Position numbers and translations under genes: made by a program
Notes under the pieces: generated by a model
Told to the model about the DNA's origin: nothing
The model's database searches: none
Seen by the model: only the letters and a program-made list of their open reading frames with translations
Virus record (IMG/VR): IMGVR_UViG_3300034407_000682
Location: 1 to 44,752 of that record
Source: a virus
Reading direction: 5' to 3' (one strand)
Length of the DNA stretch: 44,752 nucleotides
Part shown: positions 17,934-25,722 of the stretch, piece by piece
Layout: every line of letters begins with the position of its first letter
How positions within the stretch are numbered: position 1 is the first letter of the stretch

Positions 17934-18690
17934 TTGTGCAAATACAGGAGGAATGAGAGGACATATATCTCCCAAAATAGAACAACCAGTTATACGAAAG
18001 CTTCTTATAAAAGAACTTGCAATAGTAAATGCACCGATTAAAAAACCCGTAGTTGCGGTGTATGCAGGAGCTTTCTTAGATGACACAGGGCAGAGAAGAA
18101 GCAACGGGGAGTATGCAAGCTTCAGTACTGCCGTAACTCAAAAGCCTGTAGCGTATCTTATACGAGCGTTACACCACGCAGGTTCTGAGAAGCGTGGGTT
18201 CTTCGATGTAGTCGATAGAGTAGGGCTAGAGCATCTTGCAAAGGAAAGGCAGCTTATCAGGTCAGCTAGAGCAGACTTTGATGAGAAGCAAAAGTTAAAG
18301 CCTTTACTTTTTGCAGGGTTGCTTATGGAGGGAAGTGTCGTAGGTTACGAAAGTAATGTGCTTTCTGGAGGTTCTGGAGCAAGGTACTTAGGTATCGGAG
18401 CTTCCAGAAAATACAGACAAGATATTATTACTGTATCATTAAGAACAGTTTCTGTACTTACTGGTAGGGTACTAATAGAAACTTTAGTAACTAAGAGTGT
18501 CCTAAGTGTAGGATACAACCAAGATGTTTTTAAATTTGTAGCTCAAGGAACTGAACTAATAGAAATTGAAAATGGTTCGGTGCAGAATGAATCGATAAAC
18601 ATTGCCCTTCAAGCAGCAATAGAGACAGCAGTACTACAAACTATTAACGAAGGGATAAGCAAAAAATACTGGGAGATAAAAAATGATTAA
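17848..18690 (+). CDS. csgG: CsgG-like outer-membrane curli secretion lipoprotein
   Basis: The 280-residue protein has a lipoprotein signal ending in LLSSC (lipid-anchored Cys about residue 30). It has clear CsgG signatures: ASFSTAVTQKP (about 90), LAKERQLIRSA (130-140), LLMEGSVVGYESNVLSGG then GARYLGIGA (158-185), and AAIETAVLQTINEGI near the end. CsgG forms a nonameric outer-membrane pore. The constriction Phe56 of E. coli aligns with Phe92 here, but Asn55 aligns with Ser. ATG 17848 gives a long leader; GTG 17887 or 17890 would give a compact one. Either way the signal peptide is encoded inside the csgF 3' end. Confidence 0.9.
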   Translation: MEVLFHLKLQTRKVVKLLLLFLLAALLSSCANTGGMRGHISPKIEQPVIRKLLIKELAIVNAPIKKPVVAVYAGAFLDDTGQRRSNGEYASFSTAVTQKPVAYLIRALHHAGSEKRGFFDVVDRVGLEHLAKERQLIRSARADFDEKQKLKPLLFAGLLMEGSVVGYESNVLSGGSGARYLGIGASRKYRQDIITVSLRTVSVLTGRVLIETLVTKSVLSVGYNQDVFKFVAQGTELIEIENGSVQNESINIALQAAIETAVLQTINEGISKKYWEIKND

Positions 18691-19396
18691 AGCGTTTATA
18701 TTATTTTTTTCTGTTATGCATTTTGTTTTAGCTGATAACGAGATATATATGGATCAATCAGGAGCGACTGCAAATATTGACCTAGAACAACAGGGCGGTT
18801 CTAACCTGATAGGTGGTGTTGGTTCTGTAGCAGGTACGCTTACAGATTTTGACTTCATAGGTACAACAAATACTCTAGATATAAATCAAATAGGTTCAAG
18901 CAACCTTTGGAAAGGGGATATAACAGCAGACTCGTACACTGGATTTTTCCAGTTTACTGGTGATTCAAATGATATGACAGTTTCAACTGATACAAACAAT
19001 ACGTATGGAGCAGACAGTTCTAATGTAAATGTCAACGTAACAGGAAGCAGTAATACAATGACTCTTAATCAAGCGACAACTGCAGCAGCAGGTACTCTTG
19101 ATTTAGATTGGATAATACAGGGAAGTAACAACACAATTACATCTAGCATAAACATTGACCAAGCTACAAACTATATGGATATAGATGGTAGCGACAATAC
19201 AATAACCTATGCAGGTACAGGAGTTAACGCTAGTGCAGGAGGTTACTTTTGGTTAGATCATACAGGAGGTTCAAGGACATTCAGTGTTTCACAAACAAGT
19301 ACACAAAACAATGATTGGCTCAAGATTACTTCTAACGGTTCTAATGGTTCTGTTTGTGTCGAGCAAGATGATCAAGGAACCGCTGTGGGCTGCTGA
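18683..19396 (+). CDS. Curlin-like secreted fibre subunit
   Basis: The 237-residue protein has a signal peptide (residues 1-17, ending in VLA) and then curlin-type strand repeats: IYMDQSGATANIDLEQQGGS, LDINQIGSSNLWKG, VNVTGSSNTMTLNQ, WIIQGSNNTITS and IDGSDNTITY. CsgA/CsgB repeats have the same I-x-Q-x-G-x-x-N rhythm and stack into an amyloid beta-solenoid. The repeats are less regular than in E. coli CsgA, and two Cys (225 and the last residue, 237) could form a disulfide. Coupled to csgG by an 8-base overlap, it is the likely exported substrate. A phage adhesin is the main alternative. Confidence 0.78.
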   Translation: MIKAFILFFSVMHFVLADNEIYMDQSGATANIDLEQQGGSNLIGGVGSVAGTLTDFDFIGTTNTLDINQIGSSNLWKGDITADSYTGFFQFTGDSNDMTVSTDTNNTYGADSSNVNVNVTGSSNTMTLNQATTAAAGTLDLDWIIQGSNNTITSSINIDQATNYMDIDGSDNTITYAGTGVNASAGGYFWLDHTGGSRTFSVSQTSTQNNDWLKITSNGSNGSVCVEQDDQGTAVGC

Positions 19397-20426
19397 CATA
19401 GGAGCTATATCAGAGCTTAACGGTCGTGGTAGGGTACTCAGAGATAAAGAGTTAGGGGCAGAGCTTAACTTAGGCATTCAATCGCTAGACAATGTAGAAA
19501 CTTCTAGAGGTAGAATGGCTATAACTTTTGAAGATGACAGTAAAGTAAAACTTACTGAGCATAGTAAGTTACTAATCAATGAGTACATCTACGACCCAAA
19601 CCCTAGCAAGTCTAAAATGACTCTGAAATTTGCTAGAGGTACGGCTAGGTTTCTTACAGGCAAGCTGGGTAAGATAGATAAAAAGAATATTAACCTATCT
19701 ACACCTACAGCAAACATTGCAATACTCGGTACAGACTTTACATGCACAGTAGATGAGCTTGGTAAAAGTTTAATTATCTTACTGCCTGATGCTAACGGTT
19801 TGTCCTCTGGAGAGATTGTAGTTTCGACAGCAGCGGGTAGCGTGACTTTAAACAAACCTTATCAAGCTACTACAGCTTCACTGTTTGTAAATGCACCGAC
19901 TAAACCTGCTATATTAAATTTAACATTAGATTTAATTGATAACATGTTGATTGTAACTCCTCCTAAAAGAGTCGAACGTGTCGAGGAGGTGGAAACTGTA
20001 GCAGAAAAGAACCCGTACTTAGATTTTTCAGGGTTAGATGTGGACTTTTTAGCAGATGATTTTCTTGACGAGTCCTCAGAGTTTGAATTTACTGAATTAG
20101 ATATTAATTATCTTGACGTTAACTTCTTGGAAGATCTGCTAAATGTACTAGATGCTCTTGCAGTTGCCGAAGAAGAAGATAAATTAAAACAATCTAGTAC
20201 GATGCAGATTACAGGTACAACGCTAGGTCAAGATAAAGATACACAGATTACTACGCTAGTAAATGGGCAGATAGTTACGCTGCAAAGATTTGTAGGACAC
20301 AAAGTTAGGTTAGACGTAGATGGAAGTAATGCGTATACCGTAGTCCTTATGCAAGAAGGTGTCGAAAAGATTGTCAAGATTAATGGTGGTTCAGATTCAA
20401 CAATAAGAATATTACAAGGATCTTAA
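19311..20426 (+). CDS. Secreted FecR-domain protein
   Basis: From ATG 19311 the product has 371 residues with a signal peptide (GSRLLLTVLMVLF through LWA). A FecR domain follows (about residues 30-185: GRGRVLRDKELGAELN, FEDDSKVKLTEHSKL, LKFARGTARFLTGK and STPTANIAILGTDFTC). FecR domains normally sense or relay periplasmic signals. An acidic linker (about 220-300) separates it from a beta C-terminus. The frame opens at 19284, but 19311 gives the better signal peptide. It overlaps the curlin 3' end by 86 bases and is coupled to the cyclase (TAATG). No FecI sigma factor is nearby. Confidence 0.8.
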   Translation: MIGSRLLLTVLMVLFVSSKMIKEPLWAADIGAISELNGRGRVLRDKELGAELNLGIQSLDNVETSRGRMAITFEDDSKVKLTEHSKLLINEYIYDPNPSKSKMTLKFARGTARFLTGKLGKIDKKNINLSTPTANIAILGTDFTCTVDELGKSLIILLPDANGLSSGEIVVSTAAGSVTLNKPYQATTASLFVNAPTKPAILNLTLDLIDNMLIVTPPKRVERVEEVETVAEKNPYLDFSGLDVDFLADDFLDESSEFEFTELDINYLDVNFLEDLLNVLDALAVAEEEDKLKQSSTMQITGTTLGQDKDTQITTLVNGQIVTLQRFVGHKVRLDVDGSNAYTVVLMQEGVEKIVKINGGSDSTIRILQGS

Positions 20427-22222
20427 TGAAAAATTTATACGGCTTTATTTTAATAAGTTTACTTATACTTCCACTACTGCTACAGCCTACAGCTTATCAA
20501 GTTCTAAAGATGAGAACATTTGATAGGCTTGTAGAGACACCAGAGGAGTCTGGTTACTTTGCAATACTAAACATTACAGCAGAAGATATAAACAGAGAAG
20601 GTGGGTATCCACTACCTCGCGCTAGACTAGCAGAAATAAACAATAGCTTACTGCGTAGAGGTGCTACAGGAGTAGGATGGGTTATGTCCTTTCCGCATCC
20701 AGACAGGCTCGGAGGAGATGAAGCCTTTGCTAAGTCTTTGAGCCACACATCTACAGTGTTAGCCTTGTTTGGTAACAACAGTGGAGAGTACCCCGAAACC
20801 GTAGGAACTGTTATACGTGGTGAGGGAGAAGGCGGTTATTTATCAAACGGTGTAGCTCAAAACATAGATATACTGAAGGACTCGGATTGGACTGAGCAGG
20901 GTATAGCAACAGCTCCTGTAGAGGTAGATAACTTAGTACGCAGAGTACCGCTACTATACAAGACTCCTGACGGTTGGCTGGCTTCTTTTGGTACACAGGT
21001 ACTAAAGGTACTGGCAGATGCACAGACATATATAATAACAACTGGTGAGAATGGATTAGAAGAAGTGACAGTGCAGGGTATACCGCCTGTTAAAGTAGAC
21101 TCGTTAGGTAGGAAGTGGGTATCTTGGGTAAAGACTTACGAGGTTTCTTTGTTAGATGAGATGTATGATTCTTACGACATAGAAGGTAGGTTTGTTTTTG
21201 TAGGTGTTACAGCCGATGGAGTGATGCCACAGGTAGCAACGCCTATAGGACTTCTAGAACCTCAATACATTCAAGCAGCCCTAGCAGAGTCCATGTTGAT
21301 AGAGAACAGCCCACATGTACCCAACTATGCATTGTTGCTAGAACTCCTCATATACATCACTACAGTGACTCTGGTGTGGATGTTAGTTAGTGGCTTAGGT
21401 GTGGTCGGAGGAGTGCTTTCTTTACTGGTAATCTTTGGTGGTACAGCAGCTACAGAAATACTATTTGTTAAGAATGGGCTGCTAATCGACACAACTTGGG
21501 CATTAATCACTCAGATTTTGGCCTCTACGGTGGCCTACTTTTTAAATTACCGTACCCAACATAGGCTTAGGCAACAAATAAAGAAACAATTTGAGCATTA
21601 TCTAGACCCTAGACAGGTTAAACAGCTACAGAAAGACCCTAGCTTGCTCAGACTAGGTGGAGAAAAGAGGTACGCTACCTTTTTATTTACAGATGTTAGA
21701 GGGTTTACGAGTATGTCCGAGACTTTACCGCCTGAAAAAGTCACTTATATAATGAATAAAGCTTTGACAGCACAGCAAACTGCGGTGCAGAAGTATGGTG
21801 GGATGGTGGATAAGTATATTGGTGACGCTATGATGGCTATCTTTAATGCTCCGCTTGACCAAGATGACCACGAATACAGAGCTATTAACTGTGCTAATCA
21901 AATACTAATTAATATGGACTTGTTGAATGACAAGCTTGTAAAAGAAGGGCTGCCAAAGATTGCTATAGGCATAGGCATAAACTCAGGAGAAGCTGTAATA
22001 GGTAACATGGGTAGTGATTCAAGGTTCGACTACACGGCTATAGGTGACGCTGTAAATACAGCAGCTCGATTAGAGTCGGCTACTAAAGAACAGCAGGTAG
22101 ATATATTAATAGGTGAATCTACAGCAAGTAAAAGTAAATACAATTTAACAAGGATGAATGAGATTACAGTTAAGGGTAAGGAGCAACCACTTCAAGTTTT
22201 TACAACTGACTTAGGGGCGTAA
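20426..22222 (+). CDS. CHASE2-domain membrane adenylate cyclase (class IIIb)
   Basis: The 598-residue protein has an N-terminal span (about 5-22), a periplasmic CHASE2 sensor (about 30-295, with YPLPRARLAEI and FVFVGVTADG), three more spans (about 302-373) and a C-terminal cyclase domain (about 415-595). All key catalytic residues are visible: metal Asp423 (FTDVRGFTSMSE) and Asp467 (KYIGDAMMAIFN), adenine-selecting Lys463 and Thr537, and transition-state Asn544 and Arg548 (GDAVNTAARLE). The Lys/Thr pair is typical of class IIIb cyclases, some of which respond to bicarbonate. It should make cAMP at the inner membrane. CHASE2 cyclases are often found with FecR proteins in bacteria. The sensed signal is unknown. 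Confidence 0.92.
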   Translation: MKNLYGFILISLLILPLLLQPTAYQVLKMRTFDRLVETPEESGYFAILNITAEDINREGGYPLPRARLAEINNSLLRRGATGVGWVMSFPHPDRLGGDEAFAKSLSHTSTVLALFGNNSGEYPETVGTVIRGEGEGGYLSNGVAQNIDILKDSDWTEQGIATAPVEVDNLVRRVPLLYKTPDGWLASFGTQVLKVLADAQTYIITTGENGLEEVTVQGIPPVKVDSLGRKWVSWVKTYEVSLLDEMYDSYDIEGRFVFVGVTADGVMPQVATPIGLLEPQYIQAALAESMLIENSPHVPNYALLLELLIYITTVTLVWMLVSGLGVVGGVLSLLVIFGGTAATEILFVKNGLLIDTTWALITQILASTVAYFLNYRTQHRLRQQIKKQFEHYLDPRQVKQLQKDPSLLRLGGEKRYATFLFTDVRGFTSMSETLPPEKVTYIMNKALTAQQTAVQKYGGMVDKYIGDAMMAIFNAPLDQDDHEYRAINCANQILINMDLLNDKLVKEGLPKIAIGIGINSGEAVIGNMGSDSRFDYTAIGDAVNTAARLESATKEQQVDILIGESTASKSKYNLTRMNEITVKGKEQPLQVFTTDLGA

Positions 22223-22226
22223 TGCA

Positions 22227-22472
22227 ATGGATGAGATTTTTAATTTTCAAACAGAGTCTCCAGAAGCAGCCACAATCAGAGTAAACACCGATGCCTTGCA
22301 ACATTTAGGCACGATGTTCTCTGAGATATATGGATGTGCTGAGAGCAACAGGAAAGATGATGCTTTAAAAAAATTATTGATAGAGCAGATATGTAAACAT
22401 TCTAATTTTGTTTTAACCACATCAGAACAGATGGTGCTGAACAGACGATTAGGTATTAAAGCAGTAAGTTAA
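22227..22472 (+). CDS. Small hypothetical protein
   Basis: The 81-residue soluble protein starts 4 bases after the cyclase stop. It is predicted to be mostly helical (TDALQHLGTMFSEIYG, DDALKKLLIEQICKHS). No signal peptide or known motif is seen. It lies between the cyclase and the PqqA-like peptide on the same strand, so it is likely cotranscribed. Nothing shows that it processes PQQ. Confidence 0.65.
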   Translation: MDEIFNFQTESPEAATIRVNTDALQHLGTMFSEIYGCAESNRKDDALKKLLIEQICKHSNFVLTTSEQMVLNRRLGIKAVS

Positions 22473-22487
22473 AAGGAGATATTTACA

Positions 22488-22562
22488 ATGATATGGGAAA
22501 AACCAACATACATAGATATGAGATATGGCTTTGAAGTTACGATGTACATAAACATGCGTTAA
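22488..22562 (+). CDS. pqqA: PqqA-like PQQ precursor peptide (24 aa)
   Basis: The ATG is preceded by a strong AAAAGGAG site at 9-base spacing. The peptide core KPTYIDMRYGFEVTMY and the final Arg follow the PqqA consensus (M-W-x-K-P-x-x-x-D-x-R-x-G-x-E-V-T-x-Y-x-x-x-R), with one extra residue near the start. Glu16 and Tyr20 occupy the positions of the Glu and Tyr that PqqE cross-links to begin PQQ synthesis. Length matches the 23-24-residue family. No pqqB, C, D or E is in the window, so host enzymes would be needed. The stop overlaps the stop of the opposing gene at a GTTAAC palindrome. Confidence 0.88.
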   Translation: MIWEKPTYIDMRYGFEVTMYINMR

Positions 22563-22774
22563 CGTAAAACCCCCAACTCTTTTTCTAAATGCGAGTGAAG
22601 CCCCTCTAGTTTGGGGTTTAGCTCATTAATTATTTTTGCTACTAAAGGCGAGTCATGCTCGTCGAATATATTTTTGATTTCGTTTTCAGGAAGCTTCTTA
22701 AACTCCGTAACCAAGTTACCTTTTGAATCTATAAAAACTCTGAATGATATTATGTTTCCTTCTTTTTTATTCAT
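22559..22774 (-). CDS. Small hypothetical protein, last gene of the leftward arm
   Basis: The 71-residue protein has an N-terminal beta part (NIISFRVFIDSKGNLVTEF) and a helical charged C-terminus (HSHLEKELGVLR). It is coupled to nrdB by a 4-base ATGA overlap, and its stop overlaps the stop of the opposite-strand pqqA-like gene. Family unknown. Its position downstream of ribonucleotide reductase suggests an accessory role, unproven. Confidence 0.65.
   Translation of the reverse strand: MNKKEGNIISFRVFIDSKGNLVTEFKKLPENEIKNIFDEHDSPLVAKIINELNPKLEGLHSHLEKELGVLR
22598..22619. terminator. Weak hairpin near convergence point
   Basis: AAGCCCC and GGGGTTT can pair (one G-U) around an 8-base loop, shortly after the end of the rightward operon. 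There is no proper U tract, and the hairpin lies inside the opposing coding sequence. It is only a possible rightward terminator. Confidence 0.25.
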
Positions 22775-23733
22775 ACAAACTTCACCTTCTCTAAGTTACC
22801 TCTTAGCCCTGCCTTCATGTAAGAAGTAGAGCGACCCTCAAAAAAGTTCTGGTGTTCTACACCTAGTACATCATCAAGCCAAGTTAAAGGATTATCGTGT
22901 ACATCATAGTTAGGTTTTAAGCCTAGCTGTAGTAGTCTGCGGTCTGCAATGTATCTAATATACTGCTGCATTTCTTTTTTAGTTAATCCTTCTATCTCTC
23001 CTACCTCAAACACTAAGTCTAAAAACCTATCCTCTAGGTCTACCATATCTCTACAAGCCTGATAAATTTCTTTCTTAAAGTCATCAGTCCACAGGTTTAT
23101 GTTCTCTTGTATAAACTCACGGAATAACTTTGTCATAGCTTCTACATGTAAGGACTCATCCCGTATAGAGTATGTAATTATTTGACCCATGCCCTTCATC
23201 TTTCCGAATCTTGGAAAGTTTAAAAGTATTATAAAGCTGCTAAATAACTGTAGCCCCTCGGTGAACCCGCTGTACACAGCTAATGCTTTAGCAATACTTT
23301 CTTTATCTTTAACAGTAACCTTTATATTGTTTATGTATTCATGCTTGTCTGCCATAGCTTCGTACTCTGCAAACGCTTTGTACTCTGTCTCAGGCATACC
23401 TACCGTGTCTAACAGTAAACTGTATGCATGTTGGTGTATGCTTTCCATATTAGCAAAAGCCCCCATCATCATACGGGCTTCTGGTTTTTTAAATATACGC
23501 ATATACTTATCTACATAGCCTGACCCTACATCTACATCCGATTGAGTAAACAATCTAAATATTTGTGTAAGCAAGCTGCGTTCTGTGTCGTTAAGGTCTT
23601 GCCAATCTTTAACGTCATTGTGTAGTGGTACATCCTCTGGAAACCAGTGCATTTGATTCTGCTGTACGTAGTAATCAAACATCCAAGGATGGTCAAAAGG
23701 TTTGTAGTAATCTCTGGTATTAAGTAGGCTCAT
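22771..23733 (-). CDS. nrdB: Ribonucleoside-diphosphate reductase beta subunit, class Ia
   Basis: The 320-residue ferritin-fold protein makes the tyrosyl radical used by NrdA. Di-iron ligands appear in family order: Asp66, Glu97 and His100 (MESIHQHAY), Glu159 (SGFTEGLQLF), and Glu193 with His196 (RDESLHVEAM). The radical Tyr is present at 104, seven residues after the first Glu as in E. coli (115 to 122). It is somewhat shorter than E. coli NrdB. The gene follows nrdA by 2 bases. The phage presumably boosts dNTP supply for its replication. Confidence 0.94.
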   Translation of the reverse strand: MSLLNTRDYYKPFDHPWMFDYYVQQNQMHWFPEDVPLHNDVKDWQDLNDTERSLLTQIFRLFTQSDVDVGSGYVDKYMRIFKKPEARMMMGAFANMESIHQHAYSLLLDTVGMPETEYKAFAEYEAMADKHEYINNIKVTVKDKESIAKALAVYSGFTEGLQLFSSFIILLNFPRFGKMKGMGQIITYSIRDESLHVEAMTKLFREFIQENINLWTDDFKKEIYQACRDMVDLEDRFLDLVFEVGEIEGLTKKEMQQYIRYIADRRLLQLGLKPNYDVHDNPLTWLDDVLGVEHQNFFEGRSTSYMKAGLRGNLEKVKFV

Positions 23734-23735
23734 TG

Positions 23736-25613
23736 TTATCCCTCACACGCTAAACATTCAACATTTTCTAAGTCTATACGTGGTATTTTTATGTTTACAT
23801 TTTCTGCATTTCTTGCAGCGTCAGACCGCAAGTAGTACAGAGACTTTAAGTTTTTAGCTCCTGCCCAATGAACATCATTAACATACTGTAAGAAAGCATC
23901 GTGTACTTCCTGTGGCTCAGTAGCTTTAGGTGGAGCAAAGAATAAGTTTACGCTTTGGCTTTGACATATATAGTTTTGTCTGTGGTGTGCGTGTTCTATT
24001 ATCCATATCTGATTTATTTCTGGTGCAGTTTTAAAGACTTCTTTTTCTTCATCAGTTAAAAAGTCTAGGTGCTGCACTGACCCCTCATGTGCTGATATAT
24101 CCTTCCATACTTTATCTGTATTTTTATTTTTACTTTCTAAAAGTTTCTCAAGGTATTTATTTTGTACGCGGTAAGATCCTGTTAGCGTTTTGTGAGTATA
24201 CACATTAGCCCTTGAAGGCTCAATACTAGGGCTTGTACCATTACATATAATGGAACTAGAAGCGTTAGGAGCAACAGCCAAGAGATGAGCATTACGTAAT
24301 CCGCTACCAACCATATCAGGTGCTTCGCCCCTTTCTTCAGCAAGTCTTTTACTTGCGTCAACTGCTTTAGTTTTGATAAGGTTAAACGCTCTGTTGTTAA
24401 ACGAACTCGCGTACATACCCTCAAAAGGGATTCCTTTGCTTTGGAGGTAACTGTGGAAACCCATCGCTCCCAACCCGATACTCCTTTCTCGATAAGCCGA
24501 GTAAGTTGATTTTTTATATCCATTCATTCCCTCCTTAATATGATTTTTAAATCTGTCTGCGTTAGCTCTGTATGTTCCTAGTTCGTCTGTGTCTACTGCG
24601 TTCTCAATAAAATGTTCTATTACATTATCAAGCATAGTAACAAGGTCATCAATAAACAAACTATCAGTAGACCACTCATCAAACTTTTCTAGGTTAACAC
24701 TAGACAAACAGCAGACCGCTGTACGTTCTTCGTCGGTAGGTAAAGTAATTTCTGAGCATAGGTTGCTCTGGCGTATTTCTAAGCCTAAGTCTTTTTGTTC
24801 TTTGGGTAGTGCGTCATTGCAGTTATCTAGATTAACTATGTATGGCTCACCTGTCTCAGAGCGTGTATGTATTATCTGCCACCACAAGTCTCTAGCACTT
24901 ACATTTTTTACGGCTGTCTTGGTTTTTGGATCAATCAATCTCCAAGATAAATCATCTCGTACCGCATCTAAAAACTCATTGGTTATGTTTACTGCGTTGT
25001 GTAGGTTTAAGCACTTACGGTTTAAGTCTCCTCCTGTAGTCTTACGCATGGCTATAAACTCCTCAATCTCAGGATGGCTTACATCCATATAGGCTGCATA
25101 GCTTCCACGCCTTGTAACGCCCTGATTAAAGGCAAGCATCTGTGAATCTACGACATGCATAAAAGGGATAGAGCCAGTAGATTTGCTACCGTTAGTAGTG
25201 CTAGTACCGTTACTCCGAACAGCACCCCAATATCCACCGACACCTCCACCTGCTGATGCCAGCCATATGTTTTCATCATAGTGATCAGATAACCCATGAC
25301 GGGAATCAGGCACAAAATTAAGAAAACAGCTAATGGGGAGGCCGCGAGAGGTTCCCCCGTTACTAAGTATAGGGGTACTAAACATAAACCAGCAAGAACT
25401 TGCGTAGTTATAAAGTCTTTGTGCAAGACCGTAATCAGTGTGTCCTTTGTACGTTGACCCAAATATTGCAGCCCTAGCAAAAGCTTGTTGAGCATGATCT
25501 TCTTCCTCCCAATAATATCTATCTTTTAATGTGTCTAATGAAAATTGACTAAGTTCTTTTTCCTTATCATAATCTATCTGTATCCCAAGATACTCTTGAG
25601 TTTTCAAAGTCAT
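23736..25613 (-). CDS. nrdA: Ribonucleoside-diphosphate reductase alpha subunit, class Ia
   Basis: The 625-residue enzyme reduces ribonucleotides to deoxyribonucleotides. The active-site triad is Asn284, Cys286 and Glu288 (SNLCSEITLP). The redox pair is Cys96 (SCF) with Cys301/302 (AVCCLSSVNL). The paired radical-relay Tyr residues appear in LYYLRS, and the C-terminal shuttle Cys pair is CLACEG (620 and 623). There is no N-terminal ATP cone, so the usual dATP activity brake is absent, which is common in phage enzymes. A short basic gene overlaps its 5' end. Confidence 0.95.
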   Translation of the reverse strand: MTLKTQEYLGIQIDYDKEKELSQFSLDTLKDRYYWEEEDHAQQAFARAAIFGSTYKGHTDYGLAQRLYNYASSCWFMFSTPILSNGGTSRGLPISCFLNFVPDSRHGLSDHYDENIWLASAGGGVGGYWGAVRSNGTSTTNGSKSTGSIPFMHVVDSQMLAFNQGVTRRGSYAAYMDVSHPEIEEFIAMRKTTGGDLNRKCLNLHNAVNITNEFLDAVRDDLSWRLIDPKTKTAVKNVSARDLWWQIIHTRSETGEPYIVNLDNCNDALPKEQKDLGLEIRQSNLCSEITLPTDEERTAVCCLSSVNLEKFDEWSTDSLFIDDLVTMLDNVIEHFIENAVDTDELGTYRANADRFKNHIKEGMNGYKKSTYSAYRERSIGLGAMGFHSYLQSKGIPFEGMYASSFNNRAFNLIKTKAVDASKRLAEERGEAPDMVGSGLRNAHLLAVAPNASSSIICNGTSPSIEPSRANVYTHKTLTGSYRVQNKYLEKLLESKNKNTDKVWKDISAHEGSVQHLDFLTDEEKEVFKTAPEINQIWIIEHAHHRQNYICQSQSVNLFFAPPKATEPQEVHDAFLQYVNDVHWAGAKNLKSLYYLRSDAARNAENVNIKIPRIDLENVECLACEG

Positions 25614-25722
25614 TCGTGTATTCCTTTTTTTCTTTTTTGTATCGTTTAGATTTCTGTTTAGTTTTTGATTTTTTATTTTTATTAAACTTAGCGGTTCGCT
25701 CAGCTTTTCTTTCCATCGTCAT
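25567..25722 (-). CDS. Very small Lys-rich protein overlapping nrdA start
   Basis: A 51-codon ORF begins at ATG 25722 after a good site (GGAG, 7-base spacing) and ends at TGA 25569-25567, 47 bases inside nrdA in another frame. The product is extremely basic (ERKAERTAKFNKNKKSKTKQ then KSKRYKKEKKEY). It fills the otherwise empty gap between the DUF3310-like gene and nrdA. Function unknown; nucleic-acid binding is possible. Confidence 0.5.
   Translation of the reverse strand: MTMERKAERTAKFNKNKKSKTKQKSKRYKKEKKEYTNDFENSRVSWDTDRL

Noticed and set aside
19284-19310. Upstream ATG for the FecR protein
   Set aside because: It adds a His/Lys-rich stretch before an otherwise standard signal peptide; ATG 19311 is preferred.
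22488-22562. Chance short ORF instead of PqqA
   Set aside because: The strong ribosome site plus matches at K-P, D-x-R, G and E-V-T-x-Y in the right order make coincidence unlikely.
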